A stretch of 64,000 nucleotides of DNA from Eutreptiella sp. 'Long Island Sound 2002' (Eukaryota > Euglenozoa > Euglenophyceae > Eutreptiales > Eutreptiaceae): positions 49,468,429 to 49,532,428 of the forward strand of contig OZ038393.1 in NCBI GenBank assembly GCA_964036045.1, written 5' to 3'. A model generated the notes under the pieces. The model made no database searches, had not been told where the DNA came from, and saw only the letters and a program-made list of their open reading frames with translations. Position numbers and translations under genes: made by a program. Position 1 is the stretch's first letter, and every line of letters begins with the position of its first letter. Of the stretch, positions 32,287 through 42,540 are shown piece by piece.

Positions 32287-35193
32287 GTAGGTAGGTAGGT
32301 GCACTCGGTCGTGGAGAGGTGCCCCATGGTTCCCCCTGGCGTTGCCCCTGTGACGAATAGGAAGAGGCTCTGCGCGTGAAGAGGGCAGGTGGCTTACATC
32401 CCGCTAGACCTGACTGTTGGCCCCCAACAAAGCGGCCCCGGGCAACACCGGGAGAGCTGATGACCGCCAGCGTGACGTGCTTGTCTCGCCGGGAGGGTGT
32501 GCCCCCGTGCTTGCGCACGTCCCCTCCTCTGGGCGGAACCCTAGAGGTTCACCGGACTTCCTGGCGTATCCGGTTCCCAAGGCATGCATGCACGTTCTTG
32601 GTACTAGGGTTCCGAGGCGCTTGGGTGTCGCACGCTCCGCCTCGAGTCCCAAAGCAGCGCAGGCCTTAGGATGCAGCCTTGCCCCCGGTCTCTGGATCTC
32701 GTTTGGCCGGGTCACCTGCATGGCACGGGCTGCCTCAGTGCCCGGGCTGTGGGCACTGGGTTTCCTACTGTTGTGCTGCGTTTGTGTTTGGGTCCGGTTT
32801 GCGGTTGGGTGTGGGTTTTGTTAACCCCGCAAGTCCTGGCTGGGGTCTTGGGTGGGTGTGTTTGGGCACGGTTTGTGGTGTTGTCCCTCTAGCGTCGGCT
32901 GTTTGTGGTGTTCGTGGTTGGGGTTCGGTTTCGGGCTGCTCATGGGATGTGTGTGGTTTCGTGCGCACCCCGCTTGTCCCCCGCTGTTTCCGGTTCCAAC
33001 GTGCCGTGTGGGCGTGCGTGCTGGGCTCGGGTTTCGGCTGTGCCCAGCCCTCCTTGGCGGGGTTGTCGGGGTGTGTATATATTTTTTTTGTTTTTTTTGG
33101 CTGGGTGTCCCTGTCCCGGGCCTTGTGGTCCCTGTCCCTCCATCCTTTTTCTTTGGGGCTGGGCTGCTGGCTTTTTTTTTTTCGTGGTGTGTGTCTGCTT
33201 GTTTCAGTGTCCCTTTTCCCGGTGGGCCGCTGTTCCTGGCTTGCTGTTGCCCCTGTGCCTCTTTGGGGGTCCTGTCTTCGGTGCCTTCTGGGGGGGGGGT
33301 TTGGCCGCCTCAGGTGGTGCTGGCGAGCAGTTTGGTGGCAGTGGGCTGTTTTCGCTCCCCCCCTCCTCCCCTCTCTGTTGTTTTTTTTTTTACGGGGGGG
33401 GCCTGCCTGTTCCTCCCTCTGCCTTCCCTAGGCTGGCGCACGCACTGGCCCGCATTCAGTGTTGTCTTCCGGGCTGCTGTTGGCGGTTGCGTTCTGTTTG
33501 GCCGTGTTCCGGCCCCATGGGTCGGGTGGGCTATGTACACGGTGGGCTCCGCGCCCCTTCTTGCCGGGTCAGGTCCTGGCTCTGCCGGCTGGGCGGCTGC
33601 GCCAGGCGGCTGCTTGTGGCTCTGGGTTAGGTGGCTGGGGTTGTTCGTGTCCTTTCCCCTCTGCGGTGCCAGTTTTAACCTTCTGGGTGGTCCGCCACCG
33701 TTGTTGCCGGGCGCGCTGTGGCTCCGTGTGTGGCCTGCGGTGCTGGTGTGTGGCGTGCTGGTGCGGCGCCTTCCGGGGTGTGCGCCGGCTTGCTTCGGTT
33801 AGTCCTTCAGGTTAGGGTCAGTGGTGCCGTGTTGTGCCGCTCTGTGCCGCGTCGCGTCGCGTCGTGCTGTGGCGCGCTGCACTGTGGCGCGCTGTGGTGC
33901 GGTGTGCCGTGGTCTCGCGTTGTGCCGCGGTGGGTCAGTGGAGGTCAGCCTGGCCTGTGTCGTGGTGCGGAATGCGGGCCAGAGTGTGGCTGGCTGGTGG
34001 CTTGGGGGTGCGGTTAGGTTAGGGTGTCTGGCTGGGTCCGTGCTGTGGGGGCTTGGGCGTGCTGCTCGGGCTGGTGGGTCCGGTAGGTCGATCGCGTGAC
34101 GGTCCGTGGGGTTGCCCTCCCTGGGGGCCTGTGCCTTGGTCCCGTGTCCTCTGGGGGTTTCGGTCCCTAGTCCTGGTTGCTGTGGCCGTGCCTTCGTCCT
34201 CTTCCAGTGCCTGTGAGGTGGCCCTTGTGGCGGCCGGGGTCGTCGCCTGGCGGTGAGGGCGTGGTGGTGCGCCGTGCGGCGGCGTTCCCTGCGGCTTCCT
34301 CTGTGGGTGTGGCCCGTTCTCCCCGTGTAGGTGTGCCCTCCATTCCCCGTGTGGTTTCCGGTGGCTGGTGGGTGTGCCCTGGTGTGATCTGTACGGCGTC
34401 CGATGCTTGCTTTGGCGGTGCGTGTTGGGGGGTGCGCCCCCGGGAGTCGTGGGGCGTTCGGTGGGGGTGGGGCGGCGCTGGTCCCCCCGTCGTGGTATGC
34501 CCTTCCTGGGTGTGGGTCGTGGCGTTTGCCGTGGTGCCCTTTTCCTCCGTGCCTTGGTCCCCGCTCCCGCCCCTTCCTGGTTCTTGGGTGGTTTCCTGCC
34601 CCCATGTGGTGTCTCTCCCGGCGTCCTGTCCCTGTGAGTACCTGCCCTCACTTGGGGCCCTTCCGTGCCCTCTTGCCCTTACCCTTGTCCTCCCCCTTCC
34701 TGGTGTGGTGGTGGCGGGAGGGGCGGGGTGGGGATGGGGCGCCGACGGCCCAGGCCTGGGGGCGGGTGGCCAGGAGCCACTGGCGGAGGGCTTGGGGGGT
34801 GTAGGGGGGGCAGAGGCCCTGGACCGCATCGCGGAGGAGGGCCTCCCATGCCGCTTGTGGCATGATGGCCTCCGGGGCGGCCTCGTTGGGGTCGGCGGGG
34901 GTGCGGATGCGCACCTCCTCGAAGGTATGCACCATGTGCACCCCATCGTGCCTTCCCGCTCCCCCGGCCCACTTCACCCAGCGGCGGAGCTCCTGCAAAG
35001 CGGGGGCAGACCACCAGGCGAGGTGGGGGGGGCCTGGGGGGGGAAGGGGTCCGTGCCCGGGGTCCCGGAGCGGCGGGGGGAGGACGTCGACCTGCAGTGG
35101 TGGCAGGGGTGGCGGTGCCTCGGGGAGCGGGAGCGGCGGTGGCGGGGGCTGGGGGTGGGGGACGGGTACGGGCGGAGGGGGGAACGGCAGGGG
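32287..35193 (-). mobile_element. LINE insertion with 14 bp TSD and (ACCT)n 3' tail
   Basis: The insertion is bounded by the duplicated 14-mer GTCGTTCAACCTAG. Read on the minus strand it ends with the (ACCT)n tail at 32,287-32,303, a pattern typical of non-LTR retrotransposons. Its last 445 bp match 8,752-9,195 inverted. The body (32,740-35,190) is very A-poor on the plus strand, so T-poor in the sense direction. Minus frames of 210-260 codons (34,019-34,946; basic, Pro/Thr/Gly-rich) and one ending at 34,648 exist, but no endonuclease or RT is visible. The copy is probably 5'-truncated or non-autonomous. Confidence 0.7.
34648..35193 (-). CDS. Hypothetical LINE-encoded protein piece
   Basis: The minus frame that ends at 34,648 reads through the insertion border and starts outside it (ATG near 35,349), so only the part below 35,193 can belong to the LINE. 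After a very Pro-rich stretch it encodes a more ordinary helical segment: LQELRRWVKWAGG, HTFEEVRIRTP, MPQAAWEALLRDAVQG and QALRQWLLATRPQAW, and it ends in a Lys/Arg-rich tail. The Trp and Leu periodicity suggests a folded domain. No family is recognised. Frames in T-poor DNA are open by default, so coding status is uncertain. Confidence 0.3.
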   Translation of the reverse strand, partial: PLPFPPPPVPVPHPQPPPPPLPLPEAPPPLPPLQVDVLPPPLRDPGHGPLPPPGPPHLAWWSAPALQELRRWVKWAGGAGRHDGVHMVHTFEEVRIRTPADPNEAAPEAIMPQAAWEALLRDAVQGLCPPYTPQALRQWLLATRPQAWAVGAPSPPRPSRHHHTRKGEDKGKGKRARKGPK

Positions 35194-35207
35194 GTCGTTC
35201 AACCTAG

Positions 35208-36159
35208 CACGTGGCTGCAATGGGGCTATACCATAGTCTCTGATCTCTGCAGCAGTCTTTTCACTCACAAAACAAATATGCATTGTCCTCTCAAAAACAT
35301 GGAAGGGCGGAGAGGTGAGTTGACAAGAGTGCTGTGGATTCGTTAGCAACTTTTGAAAATCCTAGTCAATAGTTCCACCGCAAAGGACACTGTGGCTGGA
35401 GTCTTCTTAAGATTGACCAGCCAACCTTTGTTTGGACGGATGCTGAGTGAGCACATACGTTGATGCCCTCATCACTTGCCCCGGATACCTTGGTCACCGG
35501 CTCGTGTGGTCTAGACCCAACTTTGGAACCACTTCCGGTACCTTTGATACTATCGTAGGAGGGATGATCTTCGAAACGGATGAAGATGTTGTTGCCCATG
35601 ACTCCCAATTTTCAAATATCTGAGCAAGACTGACAGACTCCTCATCACCACCCTCTGGCGATTCTCATTTGCCTTCATAGGTCTTGGAGGTCTTTCCATG
35701 CCTGCGCCTCCAAAGTCGGCGTAAAAAAAACACACTTTCTGAGTGACCACTTTTTTTAGATGACAGCAATTTATAATGCCTGATCAACATGCAGACCTGG
35801 CTGCAGTGTTTTGGCAAAATCCAGGCCAGGCTCAGCCTACAATCAATGCTCAACGATCCAATGATCAAAAGGCCTGCAGAGCAGTAGCAGCTGAAAGTAC
35901 TGCCGCCTGCCGCTTCTGTACTTCAAAGTCTGCAGAACCTCGTGGTTACCAGTCTCTGGTCAAACTGGGTTCTGTTCAACGTTTTGAAACAAGAAATACG
36001 ACTGCAACAACTCCTGCGACAACAGTCACTTTTTCCACGGTCACCCTCAACGTCAAATACTTAACTACAGGACAGCTGCCATAACATAACAGCCACCGCT
36101 CAACCGTACTGTTGCTCTGCTACTACATTTGTAGTGCCTGTTCATGACTTGAACAAAAA
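35208..36159. other. No gene seen
   Basis: About 950 bp of ordinary composition between the LINE insertion and the 147 bp repeats, with no supportable frame or repeat. Confidence 0.4.
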
Positions 36160-36600
36160 GAGCGCCGATGAATTCAGTCCAAACTCAGCGCCAAAGACAG
36201 CCGCCGTACAGGTATCGTATTTGCGGATGCATCGCCAGCAAGCTGAAGGTTAAAAGCCGAAGCCGTCTGAGAACAGGTACGACACAGCTTTTGTTTTGTA
36301 ACCAGAGGACGAAGATGAATACAGTCAAAACCTGGCGCGAACAGAAACAGCGGAGTGAGTAACACGGTCGCCAACGTATCGCCAACAAGTTGCTGATCAC
36401 AAGCCGAAGCGGTTCAAGAACAAGTACGACGAAGCTCTTGTCTCGCAGCCAGAGGGCGCCAATGCGTGCAGTTCAAATGCCGCGCCAACAAAATCAGTGG
36501 AAATGGTAACGACGTCACCAACGCATCGCCAACAAGTTGCTGGTCCAAAGCCAAAGCCGTCGGAGAACAGGTGCAACACAGCTCCTTTTTTGCAACCAGT
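36160..36600. repeat. Tandem repeat, 147 bp unit, three copies
   Basis: The anchor ATCGCC followed by AGCAAG or AACAAG and AAGCCGAAGCCG-type sequence occurs at about 36,229, 36,378 and 36,525, spaced by 147 bp or close to it. Units are roughly 75-80% alike. Confidence 0.75.
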
Positions 36601-36869
36601 GAAGCAGATCACAACCCTACCCTGGCATATTACCCCTAAGGGAACATTATATGGCCCTCTATATGGGATGTATATGGGATAGGGTACATTATATTCCATT
36701 TCCTTGTTAGGAACATAGGATGTGGGATAGATAAGGCAATCTTGGATGTTTAGTAGTTATATCAATTAGTGGATGATAGGGTGGGTTTCTCATATGTGCA
36801 TATCAGGTATTTCATTGGCTATGTGTACCATATCTGTTCGCAGGATACTCTTCAGTCAACACTATCGTT
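36601..36869. promoter_or_regulatory. Possible promoter region of the next ORF
   Basis: This stretch contains several TATAT/TATATGG words (36,645-36,700) on the plus strand, about 170-220 bp upstream of the ATG at 36,870. The spacing is long for a core TATA box, so the assignment is weak. Confidence 0.2.
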
Positions 36870-38192
36870 ATGTCTTCTGTGCCAAGCAATCTTGCTGCCC
36901 ATGCCACTGCGACCTCTGCTCCTGACCACCCGGTCTGGTTTCATGGTAGCAGAGGCAAAAGCTTTTCGTCTCTGTTGGGCGTTTGGCATCGAGGAAAGCC
37001 ATCAGTCCAAGACATCGTGGACCAAATTCAAGTTAAAATTTCTTCCCCAGGAGGGATAGCTGAGGGTGTCCAGGTCCCCATTTCCAGGACCTCCTCCCCC
37101 CTGACCCCATCGACCGGGCAGGGGCCGCAAAAACGGACCAAACCCCAAGTGACTACAAATCGTAAGTTTCCGAAATCCCGGAATGTTCCCATTGGGGACC
37201 CCCATCCTCGAGATCCAGCTGGTGTACCTGGGAGTGTTGGGGGGGAAATGGACGGCCACCCTCAGAGAGCGATACGAGGACCACAATTGCCTATTATGGG
37301 CTCGGAAACTGTTATTAGCGCCGAGAATCGGGCAATAATCGACTCATCTACTGGGGTGATCGAGCGTACGAACGCTGCACCTTCACATACTGCCGACTGG
37401 GGTAAGATGGCTTCGCCAATGGGCCGCATGGTGGTCGACTCTGGCACTCCTCCATCGCTAGGGGGGTTGCCGGAGCCTCAGTTCAGAAAAAAACCGTTTG
37501 CGGCAGGGCCCATCAGCCCTATTGTTGACCAATTCGACGCTGAAAACCATCGAGTCATCGCGCTCACACCTGATCCCCATGGCCATCTGGGTCTGGCTCC
37601 AGAGGCTGTGGCCCTGATCCAGCAAGCCCTGCCGGGGACCAGGCAGAACCCCACTATGGTTGAATCGTCGCCCACTCCAATGAGTGGATCGGGGCGGTTC
37701 CCCTCCCTGGTGAAGGAATCTCCTGCCCTTGGAGCGTATCCCAATTCCCCCAAGGGGAACCAGGCTAAATCCTACGATCATCGAGGAATCCCCGACGCAA
37801 ATCGAGGAGGATGAGTGTGACCAGTGGTTCCCCCTGGCGTTGGAACAGGGGAACGACGAGGAGGAGGAGGAGATTGGAGTGCTGGAACATGGGCCCCTTC
37901 ATCATTCCCCTATTTCCGTTGCCTCGTTGCCTGCACTGCCTGAACCTATGTCAGGGACCGGGGATCGCTCCATGCTTGTGGAACAATCCCTGGCTCCCCA
38001 CTACATCATGGTGCAGGACTCTCCGGCCCCTCAGTGCATTGTTGTGGATGAATCCCTGGTGCCTATGAGCGGCGTCAAAGACCGCCCGTGTCTTTTCATG
38101 GAATCTCTGGAGCCTACGGAGGACCGGGCCGGTAGTACGTCTCCAGTACCTATCAGTGGCACGAAAGATCGTCCATCCCTAGTGGATTATTC
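36870..38192 (+). pseudogene. Unidentified protein with repeated P-M-S-G motif, truncated by element B
   Basis: An ATG at 36,870 opens a 314-codon frame, followed after a one-base shift near 37,740 by a second frame that stays open to the junction at about 38,192. The N-terminus has HPVWFHGSRGKSFSSLLG, then a polar, disordered middle (Pro, Ser, Gly, Asn). The C-terminal part repeats a motif four times: PMSGSGRFPSLVKES, PMSGTGDRSMLVEQS, PMSGVKDRPCLFMES and PISGTKDRPSLVDYS. At 38,193 it runs straight into the minus-strand RT of element B. It may be the ORF1 of a plant-type LINE or a fragment of a host gene; no family is recognised. Confidence 0.45.
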
Positions 38193-38818
38193 TCCTCAGA
38201 GACCGTCTTGGGCTTCCCCCAGTGCTCAATTGCAGCCAGCTTGCCAGGTATGGGCTTCCGCTGCCCGTTCCCGACCACGTGGCCAGCGAAGACCACCTCG
38301 CTTACCGCAATGGTGGCCTTGTCACTGCTACCCGTGAGTTTGTGCCGAACCAGAAGGTGTAGCACTCTGGTGACGTCCCTCTCATGTGCCTCCAGGAGCT
38401 CATCATAGCTCATACTGGGGTCCCCGGACGCGATGATCAGGCACCAGCTCGGGGAGGTTCTCGTGCATCCGCTGAAAAGCCGCATTGCCGTTGGTAGCGC
38501 CCATGGGCATCACCTTCCACTGGAGGGGTCCAAGTTGGGTGCTCATCGCTGTGCAGGCACGGGACTCCCCGGCGAGAGGCATCTGATGATAACCATGTTT
38601 CAGGTCAATCACCGTGAAGATCCTCCGCTGGTGTTGCTTTTGCAGCATGTCCTCAATGAGGGGCAGTGTGTAGCTGTCATGCTGCGTTTGGGTGTTTAGG
38701 CTGCGGTAGTCGACCACGAGCTGCCACTCTCCGGCCACCTTCTTAGGTACGACGAAGCAAGGGGAGGCCCATTGGGAGTGGCACGGCTCAAGCCAGCCCC
38801 TCTCGATGAACTCACGCG
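38193..38818 (-). pseudogene. Element B: reverse transcriptase, catalytic box deleted
   Basis: The minus frame from 38,818 gives REFIERGWLEPCHSQWASP, VVDYRSLNTQTQHDSYTLPL, VIDLKHGYHQMPLAGESRA and QWKVMPMGATNGNAAFQR, closely matching element C. Where C has an FVDD box, B has lost about 27 bp (near 38,430), which removes the two catalytic Asp residues and shifts the frame. The next frame resumes with IIASGDPSMSYDELLEAHER and continues to the truncation at 38,193. This RT cannot be active. Confidence 0.85.
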
Positions 38819-38821
38819 TTT

Positions 38822-39693
38822 GGGGGGAGGGCAACCTCCAAGCTTCCCTTGGCATGCACGACCCCAATCCCATGAAATCCAAGACTTCCTCTCGAATTTG
38901 GGTTTCTCCACAGAATTCTGTGATCCTTGCCTCGGCCATGACACAATCTGGCGTCCTGGGCAAGAGATGAAGGTATATGTAGAAAATAAAAACATGTAGA
39001 CAAGTAATATGCATATGTAACACTTCTATACTATAAAATAGCATAAAAAAGAGGACGAAATGAAGGCGGCGGCGTCGCCGCCATCAGAAATTCTGACGGC
39101 TACGAGTCGTTGCCATCAGGATCTCCACTGAGATCCTGCCCAAACTGGGCCAAACAATGGTTTTTGGGCGAAAAACAGTGAAATAAAGTGATTTTCGAGC
39201 CAAAAACACTCATTTCCCGTGTCCCCCCCCAACGCGTCGCGTAGCCGACACGACGCGTTTCTGTGCCAATTCAAACTATATATGAAAAGGCCCACTGTTG
39301 GGCCACACCATGGGCGCCTGGGTGACTCCTGGGATCGCCTCAGGATTTTTTGAAAAACCCGTGAACGTGACTGAGTTCGCAAAATTTGACCTTCGCGGAA
39401 CGCCGCGAAAAAGGTCACGTTATGTTTCTATATTTCTAAAAACGATAAATCAATAATAAAATTGATTAAAATCTCCTGAAATCGTGAAATAAAACTACGA
39501 TCTGGAGCTGCGTCGCGCAGGCGACGACTGTCATCGCCAGCCCAAAAATGACAAAAAATGACGATTTCTGGGGTATTTTACAGAAATCTCACAGAAATCA
39601 GGATGCCGTAATCAGCACAGGAAAATTCCTGAGCCAGCCTGGCGAAGAGCGCCACAGGCTGGGCAGCGGGTATGGGTGAGGCACCCCATACCG
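38822..39693 (-). repeat. 3' LTR of the nested element
   Basis: Same length (872 bp) as 40,568-41,439 and nearly identical. It contains a TATATA box readable on the minus strand (about 39,277-39,284) and, at its outer end, an inverted repeat GGTATGG ... CCATACC (about 39,669-39,692). Confidence 0.8.
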
Positions 39694-40052
39694 CTTCACC
39701 CCCCTCCTCAGAAGCCTTGCCTATATCCAAAGGAAGGCAAGGCCAAGGAGGCCCTCTGACCCCTGCACTGCCCTGGTTTCAAAACTGATTCAGCAGGACA
39801 GTGGGGGGGGGGGGCTTCGTGAGTAATTTAGATGCCACATACATGTATTTTTTTTTTCTTCTTGATATATTCATAGGGCAATTGCCCCCCAGGGCGACCA
39901 CACTGGTCCCTGGCACTCACTTTAGCCTCTGGTGAATAAACCAGGGGCGCTGCAGATCCTTCCGACCTGACTGATGGCGCTGAGGCGCACATATTGGCCC
40001 TTTTTCTCCATGGGCATGGAAACATAATAATTCAATAAATTCAAAAAAATTA

Positions 40053-40290
40053 TTTAGGGTCAAACCCATAGCAACGAATTCCTGGCGCTTGAATTTAGGG
40101 CCATTTCCTGCCCAAGACGACGAATTCCTCGTGCCTGTTTAGGGTCGATTCCCAACCCAAGGCGACGAATTAACGCGCCTGATTTGGAGGATTTAGGGTC
40201 ATTTCCTACCCAAGGCGACCCGCGCCTATTTAGGGTGGCGACCTCCGGAGGGCCAACCAACCCAATGCAACAAATTCACGCGCCTGCTTG
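40053..40290. repeat. Short tandem repeat with TTTAGGG words
   Basis: Five TTTAGGG heptamers at 40,053, 40,094, 40,138, 40,192 and 40,229 each head a 37-54 bp unit containing CCCAAGGCGACGAATTC-like sequence. It lies in the internal part of the nested element. Confidence 0.7.
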
Positions 40291-40342
40291 TGCGGTTCGG
40301 TACCTGGCGTTGTCGTCGCTGTGGTCGTCGCCCAGAGGTCAT

Positions 40343-40684
40343 TTATAGACTTGGGGGCTCCATAGGGTCCATGGGGAAGCCAAGGTCATACCCATCGTAG
40401 GAGTCAAGGAATTCCTCCTTCATCATGTTGATGCCCTGGACCTTAGCTCCTGCAGATGTTTCCCAGCGAAGAAGCGGTACTCCTGCAGTCTGGGCGTCGT
40501 CGCCGTCGCAGGCCGTCACACCGCCTTGGTGGCCTTGGCGTCGGCAGAATTCTTTTGAAGCGTTCCTGGGGGAGGGCAACCTCCAAGTTTCCCTTGGGAT
40601 GCACGACCCCAATCGCATGAAATCCAAGACTTCCTCTCGAATTTGGGTTTCTCCACAGAATTCTGTGATCCTTGCCTCGGCCAT
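40343..40684 (-). CDS. Small ORF of the nested element (113 codons)
   Basis: An ATG at 40,682-40,684 inside the 5' LTR opens MAEARITEFCGETQIREEVL, followed by FMRLGSC. It leaves the LTR and continues through a Gly/Asp-rich stretch into NMMKEEFLDSYDGYDLGF and a stop at 40,343. In the 3' LTR the same start reads on into the interrupted RT. The first 45 residues are present in both LTRs because they are part of the repeat. No domain is recognised; a short Gag-like or leader peptide is possible. Confidence 0.35.
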   Translation of the reverse strand: MAEARITEFCGETQIREEVLDFMRLGSCIPRETWRLPSPRNASKEFCRRQGHQGGVTACDGDDAQTAGVPLLRWETSAGAKVQGINMMKEEFLDSYDGYDLGFPMDPMEPPSL

Positions 40685-41439
40685 GACACAATCTGGCCTC
40701 CTGGGCAAGAGATGAAGGTATATGTAGACAATAAAAACATGTAGACAAGTAATATGTATATGTAACACTTCTATACTATAAAATAGCATAAAAAAGAGGA
40801 CGAAATGAAGGCGGCGGCGTCGCCGCCATCAGAAATTCTGACGGCTACCAGTTGTCGCCATCAGGATCTCCACTGAGATCCTGCCCAAACTGGGCCAAAC
40901 AAGGTTTTTTGGGCGAAAAACAGTGAAATAAAGTGATTTTCGAGCCAAAAACACTCATTTCCCGTGTCTCCCCCCAACGCGTCGCGTAGCCGACACGACG
41001 CGTTTCTGTGCCGATTCAAACTATATATGAAAAGGCCCACTGTTGGGCCACACCATGGGCGCCTGGGTGATTCCTGGGATCGCCTGTGGATTTTTTGAAA
41101 AACCCGTGAACGTGACTGAGTTCGCAAAATTTGACCTTCGCGGAACGCCGCGAAAAAGGTCACGTTATGTTTCTATATTTCTAAAAACGATAAATCAATA
41201 AGAAAATTGATTAAAATCTCCAGAAATCGTGAAATAAAACTACGATCAGGAGCTGCGTCGCACAGGCGACGACTGTCGTCGCCAGCCCAAAAATGACGAA
41301 AAATGACGATTTCTGGGGTATTTTACAGAAATCTTACAGAAATCAGGATGCCGTAATCAGCACAGGAAAATGCCTGAGCCAGCCTGGCGAAGAGCGCCAC
41401 AGGCTGGGCAGCGGGTATGGGTGAGGCACTCCATACCGC
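40568..41439 (-). repeat. 5' LTR of the nested element
   Basis: Partner of 38,822-39,693. TATATA on the minus strand is at about 41,022-41,029. The terminal inverted repeat GGTATGG ... CCATACC is at about 41,414-41,437. Confidence 0.8.
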
Positions 41440-42540
41440 GATTTCAGGAGGATCTTCTCCATTACCTCCTTCCTCTCGCCCCTCAGGGCGAATATCCGGT
41501 GTCGGTACACACGGGGGTCCGGCTTCAGCCGTATCTTGGCCTCACCATACGGTCCACGCACCAGTGGGGGAAATACAGGGGGTCCGCTGAAGAAGGTATC
41601 ACCATACTTCTGCTTCAGCCTGGCCCTCAATGCCTGGATTTTGGGGCACTCATCAGACTCCGCCTTGGCCTTTCCGGGCACCTGAACCACTGAGCTCACT
41701 TGCGGGGTACCAGCGCATGGTTTCGGCTCAGGTGGTCCCCCCAGGTGGCCCAAAGGGCCATCTCTGGTCTTGCCCCGGAACAAGTCACCCTAGGTGGGTG
41801 GGTTACCGCCTATTGGCTCGTGCTGGCTGGACATGTGGTCCAGTACCCTCCTTATGAAGGGATCCCCATCATAGGAACGAGAGACGATGGAGTCCACTTC
41901 CCACCAGGCTTTGTCCTGGCCCTTGCCCTCACGCTGGCTTCCCCAGTCGTGAAAGGGCTGATCCATATACCCCTGAACCAGGGCCAGCTCCTCTTCGGTG
42001 AGGAGGTCCTCCAATTCTCCGATGTCAACAGGGGAAACCGCAAAGCAATGCCGCCAGGGCTCCGCTATGATGCGGTTGACACACACGAAGTCCGTGGTGT
42101 CGGCCTGCTCAAGGCCCCCATCCACATAGTGGAATTTCATTGGCCATCTCTGGGGTGGCATGGGCTGTCCCTTAGCGTCCTGATGGACCCTCTCTCCAGC
42201 CGGTAGGGCGACCTTGTTGAAGGTCATGTTGGTCAGTGAGATCACCCAATCTCGAGTGCTTTCCTCCTCGGTGCATCCCATAGGAACGGGCAGCACTGCC
42301 TTGGAGCGGTCCTTGCGGATCTTCGCTACCGCCCTTGGAATGTCCCATCGGGGGCAGTGGACCTACATCAAACCCTGATGCCGACCCCAGTGCTTCTTCC
42401 ACGCGGAGTCCTGGGCGCTCCAGTACTTCTCACAAACCCGAAGATGGGCGGAGGTTCCTGAAGAGAACGCATCCAGGGCCTGATCCGAAGCTCCCAGGTC
42501 TGCAACCACTCGCCTCGCCACTTCCGGCATTACGCCCTAC
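41437..42540 (-). pseudogene. Element B: NPP-like module, linker and start of RT
   Basis: One minus frame begins near 42,530 with VVADLGASDQALDAF and EKYWSAQDSAWKKHWG, then TAG (42,363-42,365), VHCPRWDIPRAVAKIRK and AVLPVPMGC. This is the same module as in element A, with the Pro-Pro pair weakened. The linker MDQPFHDWGSQREGKGQDKA matches the start of the element C frame visible at the window edge. A second TAG (41,790-41,792) replaces a Tyr codon seen in C. The frame then follows C through GPYGEAKIRLKPDPRVYRHR to MEKIL, where the nested element interrupts it. Confidence 0.75.

Larger units (their letters stand above)
38819..41436 (-). mobile_element. Nested non-autonomous LTR element inside element B
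   Basis: Two 872 bp direct repeats (38,822-39,693 and 40,568-41,439) flank 874 bp of internal DNA. CGCG at 38,815-38,818 and 41,437-41,440 is a likely 4 bp target duplication; removing the insert and one CGCG restores an open RT frame across the site. A purine tract GAGGAGGGGGGTGAA (minus strand, about 39,694-39,708) precedes the 3' repeat as a polypurine tract should. It has no pol, so it fits a TRIM/LARD-type element. The repeat termini are not the usual TG...CA. Confidence 0.75.

Noticed and set aside
32679-33802. Plus-strand frames of 250-316 codons, hydrophobic, in the A-poor block
   Set aside because: They read antisense to the LINE and are open because of A depletion; no conserved domain is seen.
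39116-39418. 100-codon minus frame present in both LTRs of the nested element
   Set aside because: It overlaps the TATA region of the LTR and is conserved only because the LTRs are copies of each other; no codon-level constraint can be judged.
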